Shown here: positions 17,582 to 26,234 of the stretch, one piece after another | Numbering within the stretch: the first letter of the stretch is position 1 | Layout of the letters: every line of letters starts with the position of its first letter | DNA from: Allorhodopirellula heiligendammensis | Lineage (GTDB): Bacteria > Planctomycetota > Planctomycetia > Pirellulales > Pirellulaceae | Reading direction: 5' to 3' | Assembly: GCF_007860105.1 (NCBI RefSeq) | Contig: NZ_SJPU01000001.1 | Span: 434,001 to 498,000 of the forward strand | DNA length: 64,000 bases | Translations under genes and position numbers: made by a program | The notes under the pieces: model-generated | The model's database searches: none | Told to the model about the DNA's origin: nothing | The model's input: only the letters and a program-made list of their open reading frames with translations

Positions 17582-19579
17582 CTATCTCGGTTGTTCACTG
17601 AGTGCTTGTTTGCCCGCTTCGAGAGTAGCCAAAATCGCGTCAACATCGTACACACAACCGCCCCATGTACCCCCACCGATCTGTTGCAGCGCCGCCCACA
17701 AGCGGGTGTCGTCGGGAATTGCCGGGTCGACTTTCAGGTCGGGATGGGGTCCGCGTGAAGCAATCGCATGGTCAGGACTGCCGCCATCGTACGGTGCGAC
17801 CAGATCAACGTGCCCTTCCAAAGTTGTGCGGTCGACTTCGATTTCGATTAGGTCACCATCGCGAACGCGTGAAATGGGGCCACCCGCCAACGCTTCGGGA
17901 CCGATATGTCCGATGCATGCTCCTGTGCTGACTCCAGAAAATCTCGCGTCGGTAATCAGCGCCACCTCTTTACCAAACGACAAATACTTCAGTGCCGAGG
18001 TGATCTGATACGTCTCTTCCATACCGCAACCAATGGGGCCGCGACCAATCAGGACGATCACCTCCCCAGATGCGATCGGTTGATCAGTCTGCCCCTTTAC
18101 AGCGGCGATCGCATCTCGCTCACTAGTGAAGACACGGGCGCGACCGCGTTTGCGATAAACCCCGTCGCTATCAATCACCGTCGGGTCGATCGAGGTCGCC
18201 TTGATCACCGAGCCTTCCGGACACAGATTGCCTTTGGGGAAGCACACGGTGCTGGTGAGTCCCGCAGCTTTGGCTCGGGCCGGCGACATGATCACGTCAT
18301 CGGGGTCCACGCCGTCAGCGAGCTGCAGTCGCTCGCGACACACGGCGCGGCGTGGCGAGGCTTCCCAGGCATCGAGTAGCTCGTCCCAGGTCATCCCTGT
18401 TACTGTTTTAGCGTCGCCATTCCACATCCCACTGCGGCGTAGATGCAGGGCAACTTCGGGCACTCCACCTGCTAGGAACAGTCGTACCGTTGGATGACCG
18501 ACGGGACCATTGGGCAAGCAATCGACAAATCGAGGTACCTGCTGGTTGGCGCGTGAGAAATCATCAACAGTTGGCCGGCGAACGCCTGCCGCGGCAGCAA
18601 TTGCGGGGATGTGCAACAGCAGATTCGTGCTGCCTCCGACAGCGGCGTGCATTCGCATCGCATTTTCAAACGCGGCGGGCGTCAACACATCGCGCATCGA
18701 CATCCCTAGCGCGTGCATACTGGCAGCTGCCGAGGCGGAATCGCGAGCCATACGGGTCCAAATCGGCTGGCCACTCGGTGCCAAAGCCGCGTGGGGGACC
18801 GTCATCCCCAAGGCCTCGGCAATGACTTGGCTGGTCGCTGCCGTACCGAGAAATTGGCAGCCACCACCGGGGGTACCACAAGCCCGACAACCGGCCTCGG
18901 AGGCTTCCTCAAGAGACATCTCACCTCGCGAGTACCGCGCACCGATCGTTTGAACTTTGCCCGCATCTTCGCCCACAGTGGGGGGCAGTGTTACGCCGCC
19001 GGGTACGAGCACATTGGCCAGGTGACCAGTGCCCGCCAACGCCATCATCATCGCCGGCAGTCCCTTGTCGCACGTCGCGATCCCAATCACGCCCTTTCGC
19101 TGGGGCAGGGAACGGATCAACCGCCGCATCACGATCGCGGCGTCATTGCGATATGGCAGTGAGTCAAACATGCCATGGGTGCCCTGCGTGCGACCATCGC
19201 AGGGATCGCTGACAAAGGCTGCAAACGGTACACCGCCGTGCGTTTCGATCTGCTCTGCGGCTGCGCGAACGAGAATACCGACTTCCCAATGCCCGGTGTG
19301 GTACCCCAGGGCCGCCGGTGTGCCATCCGGATTGCGGACGCCGCCCTGCGTACTCAACACCAGATACTGATCACCGAGCACACGCCGGGGGTCGAACCCC
19401 ATACCGACACTCTGTGTCAGGCCGAACAGATCGCCACTGGTCCATTGACGCAGGATCTCGTCACTCAGTGGGAGCTTACCCGTAGGTCCGTCCGCCGAGG
19501 TCTGGAGTGACTCCGGCGGATCGAGGGCAGAAAAATAGTCGACAGGGCTCGTAGGCGGGACCAGTTCAGGTTCAGTCAC
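17582..19579 (-). CDS. IlvD/Edd-family dehydratase, YjhG/YagF (D-xylonate dehydratase) type
   Basis: A 665-residue dehydratase. Conserved iron-sulfur and active-site segments are visible: [67 protein letters not shown] and [22 protein letters not shown]. The length and the [10 protein letters not shown] segment fit the YjhG/YagF subfamily, which dehydrates sugar acids such as D-xylonate, better than IlvD (about 560 residues) or Edd. No pentose or sugar-acid partner genes (xylonolactonase, aldolase, dehydrogenase) are in the window. The start overlaps the end of the zinc metallopeptidase gene by eight bases, and DUF971 follows after five. Confidence 0.88.
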   Translation of the reverse strand: MTEPELVPPTSPVDYFSALDPPESLQTSADGPTGKLPLSDEILRQWTSGDLFGLTQSVGMGFDPRRVLGDQYLVLSTQGGVRNPDGTPAALGYHTGHWEVGILVRAAAEQIETHGGVPFAAFVSDPCDGRTQGTHGMFDSLPYRNDAAIVMRRLIRSLPQRKGVIGIATCDKGLPAMMMALAGTGHLANVLVPGGVTLPPTVGEDAGKVQTIGARYSRGEMSLEEASEAGCRACGTPGGGCQFLGTAATSQVIAEALGMTVPHAALAPSGQPIWTRMARDSASAAASMHALGMSMRDVLTPAAFENAMRMHAAVGGSTNLLLHIPAIAAAAGVRRPTVDDFSRANQQVPRFVDCLPNGPVGHPTVRLFLAGGVPEVALHLRRSGMWNGDAKTVTGMTWDELLDAWEASPRRAVCRERLQLADGVDPDDVIMSPARAKAAGLTSTVCFPKGNLCPEGSVIKATSIDPTVIDSDGVYRKRGRARVFTSERDAIAAVKGQTDQPIASGEVIVLIGRGPIGCGMEETYQITSALKYLSFGKEVALITDARFSGVSTGACIGHIGPEALAGGPISRVRDGDLIEIEVDRTTLEGHVDLVAPYDGGSPDHAIASRGPHPDLKVDPAIPDDTRLWAALQQIGGGTWGGCVYDVDAILATLEAGKQALSEQPR

Positions 19580-20240
19580 GACGACCTAGCAGGATAAAGA
19601 GGTAGTAGGCTAACGTCATGATCGACTGCAACGTCGCAGCAACATACGTCAGCGCCGCAGCATTGAGCACCTTGGCAACATAAGGCTCTTCCTGCGCGGT
19701 GATCAAGCCGCCGCTGACCAGATGCTCCCGAGCTCGATTAGAAGCATCAAACTCCACAGGCAAATTCACGAGTTGGAAAAATACCACAGCGGAAAAACCG
19801 ATCACACCGATCCACATCAATGGTTTCAAGGCAAAGATAGCGCCGACAAACAATAACGTCGCGCCAATACCACTGCCAAAACTCGCTGCGGGCACCGCCA
19901 TATTGCGAATCACTAACGGAGCATAACCTTGAGCGTCCTGAAACGCATGCCCAGCTTCGTGGCAAGCCACACCGAGCGAAGCCATCGAGTGACCGTTAAA
20001 GACATCCGAACTCAGCCGCAGCACTTTGGCCCGTGGGTCGTAGTGATCCGACAGTTTTCCGGGCACCTGCTCAATCGCGACCGATTGCAAACCGGAAGAA
20101 TCGAGCATCCTTCGAGCCGCGGTTGCTCCCGACATCCGCGCAGGGACTTCGCTCATCGCGGCAAACGCCGATTTCACCTTCCACTGAGCATACAGCCCCA
20201 ACAGAAACGGCGGAATCACGAATAGCAAGTAGATCATCAT
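19572..20240 (-). CDS. Membrane zinc metallopeptidase (YugP type)
   Basis: A 222-residue membrane protein with an N-terminal helix (residues 2-17) and two or three C-terminal helices. The zinc-binding motif [13 protein letters not shown] (HExxH) lies in the middle, preceded by the conserved [14 protein letters not shown] and [13 protein letters not shown] segments of the neutral zinc metallopeptidase family (Zn_peptidase_2). It is presumed to cleave membrane or membrane-proximal proteins. The natural substrate is unknown. It overlaps the dehydratase gene by eight bases and appears to head the three-gene run with DUF971. Confidence 0.9.
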   Translation of the reverse strand: MMIYLLFVIPPFLLGLYAQWKVKSAFAAMSEVPARMSGATAARRMLDSSGLQSVAIEQVPGKLSDHYDPRAKVLRLSSDVFNGHSMASLGVACHEAGHAFQDAQGYAPLVIRNMAVPAASFGSGIGATLLFVGAIFALKPLMWIGVIGFSAVVFFQLVNLPVEFDASNRAREHLVSGGLITAQEEPYVAKVLNAAALTYVAATLQSIMTLAYYLFILLGRRD

Positions 20241-20435
20241 CGCAGTGCTCTAGCGAAAATTAGGGAAAGTCAGGTCGAGTGAGCTCGAAACCGCCATTTC
20301 GACAGTCCGCAGCCCGCACACCGTATCATACGCAAACTTTGGGCCAACGTTCAGTCGAGTGTAGGAAAGACATCCCGCCCGTGGGTACACCAACCAAGGA
20401 ATCCGGAGCTGACTGACAGCCTGCCCGACATTCGT

Positions 20436-23045
20436 TCACGGGATCGTCACTCGTCCCCAAAATGGGCGTTTGCGATCGGCGCGAACGCGGACGTCATCCA
20501 GCATCGTCTGAAACTCGCCGGTAAAGCGGAAATCACGGCGTTGGCCCCGGTACCGCACCGCGAGCTGCGTCCCAAAATCGAGGGGCATCTGCGGCGAAAG
20601 CCAGATCGTGAAGGCGGTCGCAGGTGCCTGAGACACTCGGATCTCGTTGTTGGCACCGATCGTAGCAGATACCTTCGCCGCCTTGATACGCGTCGCCTCC
20701 TCCCACAGAATTGGATTGATGACGGTATCGGGCAGCGATTCATCCCACTCCAACCACCAAAAAAAACGATCGCCCTGACGCATCGAGACCACGTCGATCT
20801 CTTGCGGAAACTTCCCCCGAGCATGTTCGGGGGTCATCATCCAGTCGTATATGCGTTTGCTCTCTTCATAAAAAAACTCCTTGCCGCGTCCACGATACAT
20901 GACCACCATCGCGTCGTGCTGATAGGACATGTAGTCATCGTAGACGGCGCCGTTACGTTTCAGCGGGCGACCATCTTTCTCACCCATCACGATGTAGGTC
21001 GGCACGTAAACCGCATTGGCATCATAATGCAAAAGAGTTTTACGAGGCTCTGCACCAATCGCGATCATCCCGGCCCAGATATCAGGGTGGGAGAGGGCGA
21101 TGTCCCAGGCAGCGGCGCCACCAGCGCCATGGCCGCCAATAAACACGCGATCGGAATCGATGGAAAATCGACGCATCGCCCCCCGCACACTTCGCAACAC
21201 AGCGTCGTGCTCCCGCATCGTATACTCGTAATCTTGCTGGCCACTGCGCGTCCACCGGGGCGTCACGACGATGAATCCGTTTTGCGCGGCGTGACCGAGA
21301 CGCATGGACTGCTTCAGTGGTGCCACCTGAGGATCACTGGATGCATCGCTGCTTGGCGGCATCGAGGCATCATCTCGCCGCACGCTCTCCGTCGACGCGT
21401 TGCTCGTGTCGACGGGACTGAGAAAACGATCCGTTGGCACGCCCGCCCACCAATTCAGCTGAGTTTCTGCCGGGGCACCGGCTGCATGCAGAGCGACGAT
21501 GCACGGATACTGGCGCAGCGGATCGTATTCTGGCGGCAACTGAACGAGGTAGGCCGCTTCGGGGACCGCCATGGGGTCCGCGGCCTGGGCGGCTTCAAAG
21601 CTTTGTTGGTCGGGACCGATGTGATACATGCCGAGCACCGAGTCATCGGGTACGGCGTCCATGGGCACGTGAAAGGATCGCTTCGTCGCCGCCTCTGCCG
21701 AGTCGCCCTGGCCACCATAGATTGCAACCGCCTGGTCACTCGCCAGCGGCGGAGGCAGCAACGGCAGCATCTTGGCAATCGCCTCAGCACTGGCTCCTTC
21801 GAGCACTTTCAGGTTTTCCATCAGCACACTACGCACCTTCGGATCGGGATGGGCGAGGTACTGCGCAACGAGATCGCGAACCTCAACCTGCGAGATCACG
21901 ATCACAAGATTCTGTTCGCCCGAACCACTGCCGAGCATCCACCCCGCGATGGCAAGGGCAACACGCTGTTGCACCGGAATAGCATCATTGCCTCCCAGCC
22001 GAATGAAGTCACTCAGGCGATTGAGCGTATTGGGCGACAGGTGCTGATCGATCTCGTCAACGATCTTCGCCAATGCATCCCGATCGGCTGGGGCAAGGTC
22101 ACCGACAAGCTTGCGTAAGTTCGCGACGGTTTCATCACGCTGCGTTTCTAGTTTTTGGATCTGGCCGAGTTCGTCCTCTACACGAAGCCGCGTGACGCGA
22201 CTGACACGAGCGAGCGGAAACTTCTCGAGAATCGCCTTGGCTAGAGAGGGCTGCCCCGATGCTCGCCGGAGTTGAGCCTGATCGAACAACTGCATAGCGT
22301 GTCGCTCGACCAGGGCGGTCAACTGGGGCTTGAGTTCCTGTTGCTCGGGAAATTTGCGGAGAATCGCCTGCAACTCGTGCAGGGCGTCTCCATACCGTTC
22401 CGCCTCAATGAAAAACCGGACTTCCTCTAGCCGCGCGTCGGGATCGTCTTGGTCGAGCAACTTGCCAAAAATTCGTTGCAGCGAAGGAGTATCGATGGAA
22501 TCGGTCGCCACGCGCATGTCCAGCCGCATGGGTGAATCCGACTTGAGCGCCTCAAGTTTCGCGTATCGCGATGTCAGTTCCGTCAATCCTTGATAAATGA
22601 TCGTCGGCGAGCCGTCTGTGCCGCGGACGGACATCTGCCGCCGACCATATTCGTTCAGTGGCGTCACGCCCAGTATCTGCCCGAGCGAGCCGACCTCGTT
22701 GGCGCCCGCAGGTACGGGTTGAGGGAACTCCATCCGGAGACTCAGGTCAGGAACCTCTACCGGTTCGTTGTTGACCATGCCTCGGCGATGCACATAGGTA
22801 CGACGAAGACCATCGTCGATCGACCAGATCGACGGCGTTCGTATCCCTCCATCTGCACCGACTGAAAATGAATTCTCATTGAGTGTCGGGATTTCGATAT
22901 AGACGCCCCGCAGCGTGACGCCGTTGCGGAGCGTGATGAGTTGCTCGGCAGCGGACTGAGCTGCCTGTCCCGCCATCGAGACGAACGCGGCCAATGCGAG
23001 GCAACCGCTACGAAGGCATGCTGTGGAAGTCGCCATGTCTTTCAT
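20436..23045 (-). CDS. Secreted esterase-like protein with a glycine in the nucleophile position
   Basis: An 869-residue protein that starts at ATG 23045, overlapping the TGA of the sigma-factor gene (ATGA). An export signal (residues about 5-33, ending AQSAAE) is followed by a helical HEAT/TPR-like middle (about 190-450) and a C-terminal alpha/beta-hydrolase domain resembling PHB-depolymerase/feruloyl-esterase-type proteins (DSDRVFIGGHGAGGAAAWD). The nucleophile elbow reads G-H-G-A-G rather than G-x-S-x-G; the missing serine is encoded as glycine at 21126-21128. The acid and histidine candidates are not obvious either. It may be a non-catalytic binding protein or use another residue. Confidence 0.8.
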   Translation of the reverse strand: MKDMATSTACLRSGCLALAAFVSMAGQAAQSAAEQLITLRNGVTLRGVYIEIPTLNENSFSVGADGGIRTPSIWSIDDGLRRTYVHRRGMVNNEPVEVPDLSLRMEFPQPVPAGANEVGSLGQILGVTPLNEYGRRQMSVRGTDGSPTIIYQGLTELTSRYAKLEALKSDSPMRLDMRVATDSIDTPSLQRIFGKLLDQDDPDARLEEVRFFIEAERYGDALHELQAILRKFPEQQELKPQLTALVERHAMQLFDQAQLRRASGQPSLAKAILEKFPLARVSRVTRLRVEDELGQIQKLETQRDETVANLRKLVGDLAPADRDALAKIVDEIDQHLSPNTLNRLSDFIRLGGNDAIPVQQRVALAIAGWMLGSGSGEQNLVIVISQVEVRDLVAQYLAHPDPKVRSVLMENLKVLEGASAEAIAKMLPLLPPPLASDQAVAIYGGQGDSAEAATKRSFHVPMDAVPDDSVLGMYHIGPDQQSFEAAQAADPMAVPEAAYLVQLPPEYDPLRQYPCIVALHAAGAPAETQLNWWAGVPTDRFLSPVDTSNASTESVRRDDASMPPSSDASSDPQVAPLKQSMRLGHAAQNGFIVVTPRWTRSGQQDYEYTMREHDAVLRSVRGAMRRFSIDSDRVFIGGHGAGGAAAWDIALSHPDIWAGMIAIGAEPRKTLLHYDANAVYVPTYIVMGEKDGRPLKRNGAVYDDYMSYQHDAMVVMYRGRGKEFFYEESKRIYDWMMTPEHARGKFPQEIDVVSMRQGDRFFWWLEWDESLPDTVINPILWEEATRIKAAKVSATIGANNEIRVSQAPATAFTIWLSPQMPLDFGTQLAVRYRGQRRDFRFTGEFQTMLDDVRVRADRKRPFWGRVTIP

Positions 23046-24244
23046 GAAATCGAACCCAGCGACGGAGACATTAACGCCGCAGAGGTTCCTCGCTCTTCGC
23101 GCAGAGCGGCGTTGGTGGCGGAGTGATCCTCGGTAGCGTTGTCGAGCTGCGAAGGCCCTCTGGTCAAAGGCGCCGGTGAATCGATCTGGGCCAACTCGCA
23201 CTGGAACAACTCGGCAACCCGGTGCAGGGTCGATTCGAGCGGTTTGATGGTCGAACGCAGTTGGTCCAGTGTGGGAGTTGTCTGCAGCATCCACTGGCCC
23301 AGTGGCAAGGCCTCGACATCATTCACATCCAAACGGGCGCGTAGAAAAGCGTTCAGCGAGACCCATTGCCAATCGGTTTCCGATAGATCGCCTGGCTGAT
23401 CCAGTCTCTCGGGCGCATGATCGGGGGCGGCAAAGACGGTCGTCGGATTACTCCCTGGGAAACCATCATTGGCAACGGTCGCAGATATCTCAGGCTCGCT
23501 GCGGCCCGCAATGCCTAAAAACCCGACCACCACGACAGAAGCGACGAGTGCTGCGGCACCTTTCCGGAGGCCCATCGAGCGTCGCGTCGCAGCCTCCTCG
23601 CCAGCGTTTGCCGCGACGGGCGGTGTATCGTTAGAACACGTCGCGTTCGTTGGAGCGGGGGCGCCGGAGTCATCCGCCGCCAACAGCGTGTCCTGCATGC
23701 CAAGTTTCGCGCGGCGAACCCATGTTTTCACAGTCCCCAACGGACGTCCCATCGCTCGCGCCGCTTCGGGATAAGAGAGTTCCTGTTGGTGGACGAGTTC
23801 GAAGGCTCGACGCTGATCAGCAGGCAAGCGGTCGAGCGCCAGATCAAGCTGCTCGCTCAAAGACAGCTGTCGCGCGCTGTCGGGCTCATCACCGCAGGGC
23901 ACACTGACGTCGTGGAGTGAATTCACGCGGCGATTGTGTTGGTTACGAGATAGAAAACTGCGGCAACGATTGGCGGCGATCGTCACCAACCACGGCTCGA
24001 GAGGCCGCTGCGAATCCACGCTTGGCATCGCGATCGCCGCTCGCCGGAATGTTTCCTGAGTGATGTCTTCGGCGTCGTGATGGTGGCCTACATACCGCAG
24101 GCAAACTCGGTAAATCATATGCCGGTGACGCTCAAAAACCTCCGTAAAGGCTGATTCGTCAAGCTGCCGCGGGCGGTGGATGATCGCCGCACTGGACCCC
24201 GGCACATTGGGCAGGACTGCGAAAGTTTCGGATGACAGGCTCAT
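23042..24244 (-). CDS. ECF-type sigma factor with C-terminal membrane helix and extension
   Basis: A 400-residue protein. Residues about 30-100 form sigma region 2 (YRVCLRYVGHHHDAEDITQETF) and about 130-185 form region 4 (LDRLPADQRRAFELV and YPEAARAMGRPLGTVKTWVRRAK). These are followed by a hydrophobic helix at 229-247 and about 150 further residues predicted outside the membrane. Typical ECF sigma factors stop near 190 residues, so the second half is an added membrane-anchored sensor-like part. No separate anti-sigma gene is adjacent, and the extension could hold that role in cis. Its stop codon overlaps the start of the esterase-like gene, a probable target or partner. Confidence 0.88.
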   Translation of the reverse strand: MSLSSETFAVLPNVPGSSAAIIHRPRQLDESAFTEVFERHRHMIYRVCLRYVGHHHDAEDITQETFRRAAIAMPSVDSQRPLEPWLVTIAANRCRSFLSRNQHNRRVNSLHDVSVPCGDEPDSARQLSLSEQLDLALDRLPADQRRAFELVHQQELSYPEAARAMGRPLGTVKTWVRRAKLGMQDTLLAADDSGAPAPTNATCSNDTPPVAANAGEEAATRRSMGLRKGAAALVASVVVVGFLGIAGRSEPEISATVANDGFPGSNPTTVFAAPDHAPERLDQPGDLSETDWQWVSLNAFLRARLDVNDVEALPLGQWMLQTTPTLDQLRSTIKPLESTLHRVAELFQCELAQIDSPAPLTRGPSQLDNATEDHSATNAALREERGTSAALMSPSLGSIS

Positions 24245-24280
24245 GACGTAATTTGCCGGAAGGGGGAGCGGGCGATTGAG

Positions 24281-24345
24281 TGAGCCGAGACGCGTAATCG
24301 ACTAAGCCGGCGACGTTGCTCGGTAACCTGACGGCACTCGGCTCA
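24281..24345. repeat. Dispersed inverted-repeat element, copy A
   Basis: The 9-base inverted repeat TGAGCCGAG / CTCGGCTCA bounds a 65-base segment between the sigma-factor and FHA genes. The left end continues as ACGCGT and the right end is preceded by ACGGCA. Both extensions recur in the copy at 59580-59687 (ACGTGT and AAGGCA). The internal sequences differ in length and content. This fits a REP/MITE-like family rather than a gene-specific terminator. Confidence 0.55.
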
Positions 24346-24385
24346 ACGGTGCATCATCACCCAAGCTGATTGAGTCAACAGTCGC

Positions 24386-25129
24386 CTAGCGTCCACTGAA
24401 AAAACGCTTGAGAGCATCATCTGCGGCATCCCGCGACGTGTCGGTCATCTCTTTCTTGAGCCCTTGGGGCAGTTTACCTGGCTTTTGCTTCTCCGGCCGT
24501 TTGAACTTCTTGCCCTTCTCGCCACTCCCACTGGCGTCGTCCACCTTCCCATCGGTCTGCTTCTTACTTCCCGTATTGTCCGAGACGATGGTCGCATTGA
24601 CCGACAGCTCACTGCTGTCTGTATCGGGATCATCCTGCTGTTCTTGCAGGGTGAGGTGACGCGTATCTGGGTCGTTCATTTTCCGCACGCGATCAATCGC
24701 ATCGGCTTCGTCGAGCCAAGAACTGACATCGACTTCTTCGAACCGACTGTCTGAGGAGCCTTCGGCGTGGGTACGTGCGGCTGCCTCAGCAATGCTTTTC
24801 ACCTCGGGTTTTTTCGCCGCATGCAAGCCGTGCTCGATAACGACGCCGAAGCTGAGCTTGCCCACTCGCAGCAAATCACCATCCTTGAGGACCTTGGCCT
24901 TATCGGGCGGCAGACGCTTTTCGTTGACGAATGTTCCGTTGCGACTTTTCAAGTCCTGGACCAGAACTCGACCCTCCTGAACCGCAATGATGCAATGCTT
25001 GCGGCTGACGGACTCGCTCTTAGGACGCAACTGACACGAATCGCTACGGCCGATCAGAAACTTCTCTTGGCCTACTTCGATTTCCTTGCCAGCATGGCTG
25101 CCTGATTGGACACTGAGTCTAATTTTCAT
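24386..25129 (-). CDS. FHA-domain protein
   Basis: A 247-residue cytoplasmic protein. The N-terminal FHA domain (about residues 1-95) has the phosphothreonine-binding signature: IGRSDSCQL, SVSRKHCII and LKSRNGTFVNEKRL. The remainder is charged and probably disordered, ending in a lysine/proline-rich tail. FHA domains dock to phosphorylated threonines, usually products of Ser/Thr kinases, and two such kinases are encoded in this window at some distance. I chose the ATG at 25129, preceded by AAGGGG; the longer frame to 25177 lacks a comparable site. The gene lies upstream of the sigma-factor gene but is separated from it by a repeat element. Confidence 0.86.
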   Translation of the reverse strand: MKIRLSVQSGSHAGKEIEVGQEKFLIGRSDSCQLRPKSESVSRKHCIIAVQEGRVLVQDLKSRNGTFVNEKRLPPDKAKVLKDGDLLRVGKLSFGVVIEHGLHAAKKPEVKSIAEAAARTHAEGSSDSRFEEVDVSSWLDEADAIDRVRKMNDPDTRHLTLQEQQDDPDTDSSELSVNATIVSDNTGSKKQTDGKVDDASGSGEKGKKFKRPEKQKPGKLPQGLKKEMTDTSRDAADDALKRFFSGR

Positions 25130-25703
25130 GTTTCCCCTTCGCGAGCAACGAAGAATCCGGTAACGGTCATTCCTCACCCATCATAGTCAACGCCGTAGCG
25201 TCGCGTTGTGGCTGGATGATGCGTAGCGTAGGCAATTTTCGCTTTGGGTACCACAGCGACCTCTTTGCATAACACGAAAGGGCGGACAACGTTTCGGTGG
25301 CGTGCCATGACCACGAAAATGAGTGCCTCATTCTTACGCTGAGGGTGGCGATGCCGTTCACGAGCGAACTTGCCCGATCTATTTTGATCTCACCAGCAAA
25401 CGAGCATACTTGCGGGTCAACCCCCCGCTCGGTGATCGGGTTTACGCGGCAAAGTACGTTTTTGTCGTAAAATCACTTCTCCCTCGGGCACCCGCCTGGG
25501 AACGCACCGGCTTGGAGACCCCTGTCTTCCCATCATCCTCAACAGGCAGTGCGATGCGATTCCAGGCTTCCGCCCTCATTTATCCGACGCAACTTCATCT
25601 CCCATCCCGATCGGGACGGGAGATGAGTAGCCAGTGGTTCGAGCGTAGCGAGCACCGCCGGGAACCCATTCGTCATGAGCCCTATCTGAATCGCTCCAAC
25701 GCC
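25130..25703. other. 574-base gap with one strong palindrome
   Basis: Frames in this stretch have no recognisable domain, no ribosome binding site and poor coding character. It contains a near-perfect 30-base palindrome at 25596-25625 (listed separately). I see no tRNA cloverleaf and no insertion-sequence ends. The promoter of the FHA gene should lie in the left part. Confidence 0.5.
25596..25625. other. Near-perfect 30-base palindrome
   Basis: Two 15-base arms meeting at TCCCGATCGGGA pair at 14 of 15 positions. It lies about 80 bases beyond the 3' end of the small minus-strand gene. There is no T-run on either side, so a Rho-independent terminator is doubtful. A protein-binding site or a REP-like element is possible. 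Confidence 0.5.
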
Positions 25704-25955
25704 TTATTTGGCCGGAGGATTGAGTTCTTGCAGTGATTTGCCGAGACGTTTCTGGGTAGTCCCCTTACGAGTGACACGTTTCCGCTTGGTGGCCGTCCCC
25801 CCCGAACTACTGGCGTCTCCAAACAGGGCGGCGACTTCCGGGTTGATCTCCGATGCGTTATCGGGAGTGCCGATCTGCTCGACAGCATCGCTCACACCGA
25901 GGAGGACGGATTGACGAACGCCGTCACGGAGCCAGTCAAAAAAGTTGAATTCCAT
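25704..25955 (-). CDS. Small conserved hypothetical protein
   Basis: An 83-residue protein. The N-terminal half (MEFNFFDWLRDGVRQSVLLGVSDAVEQIG) looks like an amphipathic helix pair, and the C-terminal half is lysine/arginine-rich and probably disordered (ATKRKRVTRKGTTQKRLGKS). This layout suggests a nucleic-acid or membrane-surface binding peptide. I recall similar short proteins in Rhodopirellula-like genomes but no assigned function. It is divergent from ribosomal protein S1 and shares the 280-base intergenic region with it. Confidence 0.65.
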   Translation of the reverse strand: MEFNFFDWLRDGVRQSVLLGVSDAVEQIGTPDNASEINPEVAALFGDASSSGGTATKRKRVTRKGTTQKRLGKSLQELNPPAK

Positions 25956-26101
25956 GGTTTTCTCTTTGCGAAACAGTAGCGGTTGGATCTACGAACCTCC
26001 CGCTTTTAGGAAAGCCGGAGGGACGCTGTCTAGAGCGCAAAACCGCGAATCTCTGGCGACTTTCCACGACAACGCCGTTGTGACGCTATTACTTGTTTGG
26101 T

Positions 26102-26172
26102 AGCCTACCCCACTAGGCTGTATCGCCCAAAACTGGTCCCCCTTCTAACAACTCCCTTCAACCCCATCGGGG
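26102..26172 (+). promoter_or_regulatory. Two small hairpins in the S1 leader
   Basis: In the untranslated region before rpsA, AGCCTA/TAGGCT (26102-26107 with 26114-26119) and CCCC-ATC-GGGG (26162-26172) can form short stems. No clear Shine-Dalgarno precedes the ATG at 26235. S1 leaders in other bacteria are structured and autoregulated; that this one is too is an inference. Confidence 0.3.
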
Positions 26173-26234
26173 TGAGCCTCCGCGAGCCACTCGGACCAAT
26201 GCTCGCTAGTTCGTTTCACCCCTGGTATTGATTC

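Noticed and set aside
20541-22118. Plus-strand frame of 525 codons antisense to the esterase-like gene
   Set aside because: It has no recognisable domain or ribosome site, and the composition is that of a mirror of a GC-rich gene. The minus-strand protein has clear domains and coupling.
25625-25680. tRNA-like GGTTCGAG segment
   Set aside because: No acceptor stem, anticodon arm or D arm can be folded around it.
25323-25736. Possible 137-residue plus-strand gene
   Set aside because: It overlaps the small conserved minus-strand gene, has no domain and no Shine-Dalgarno, and contains the palindrome.
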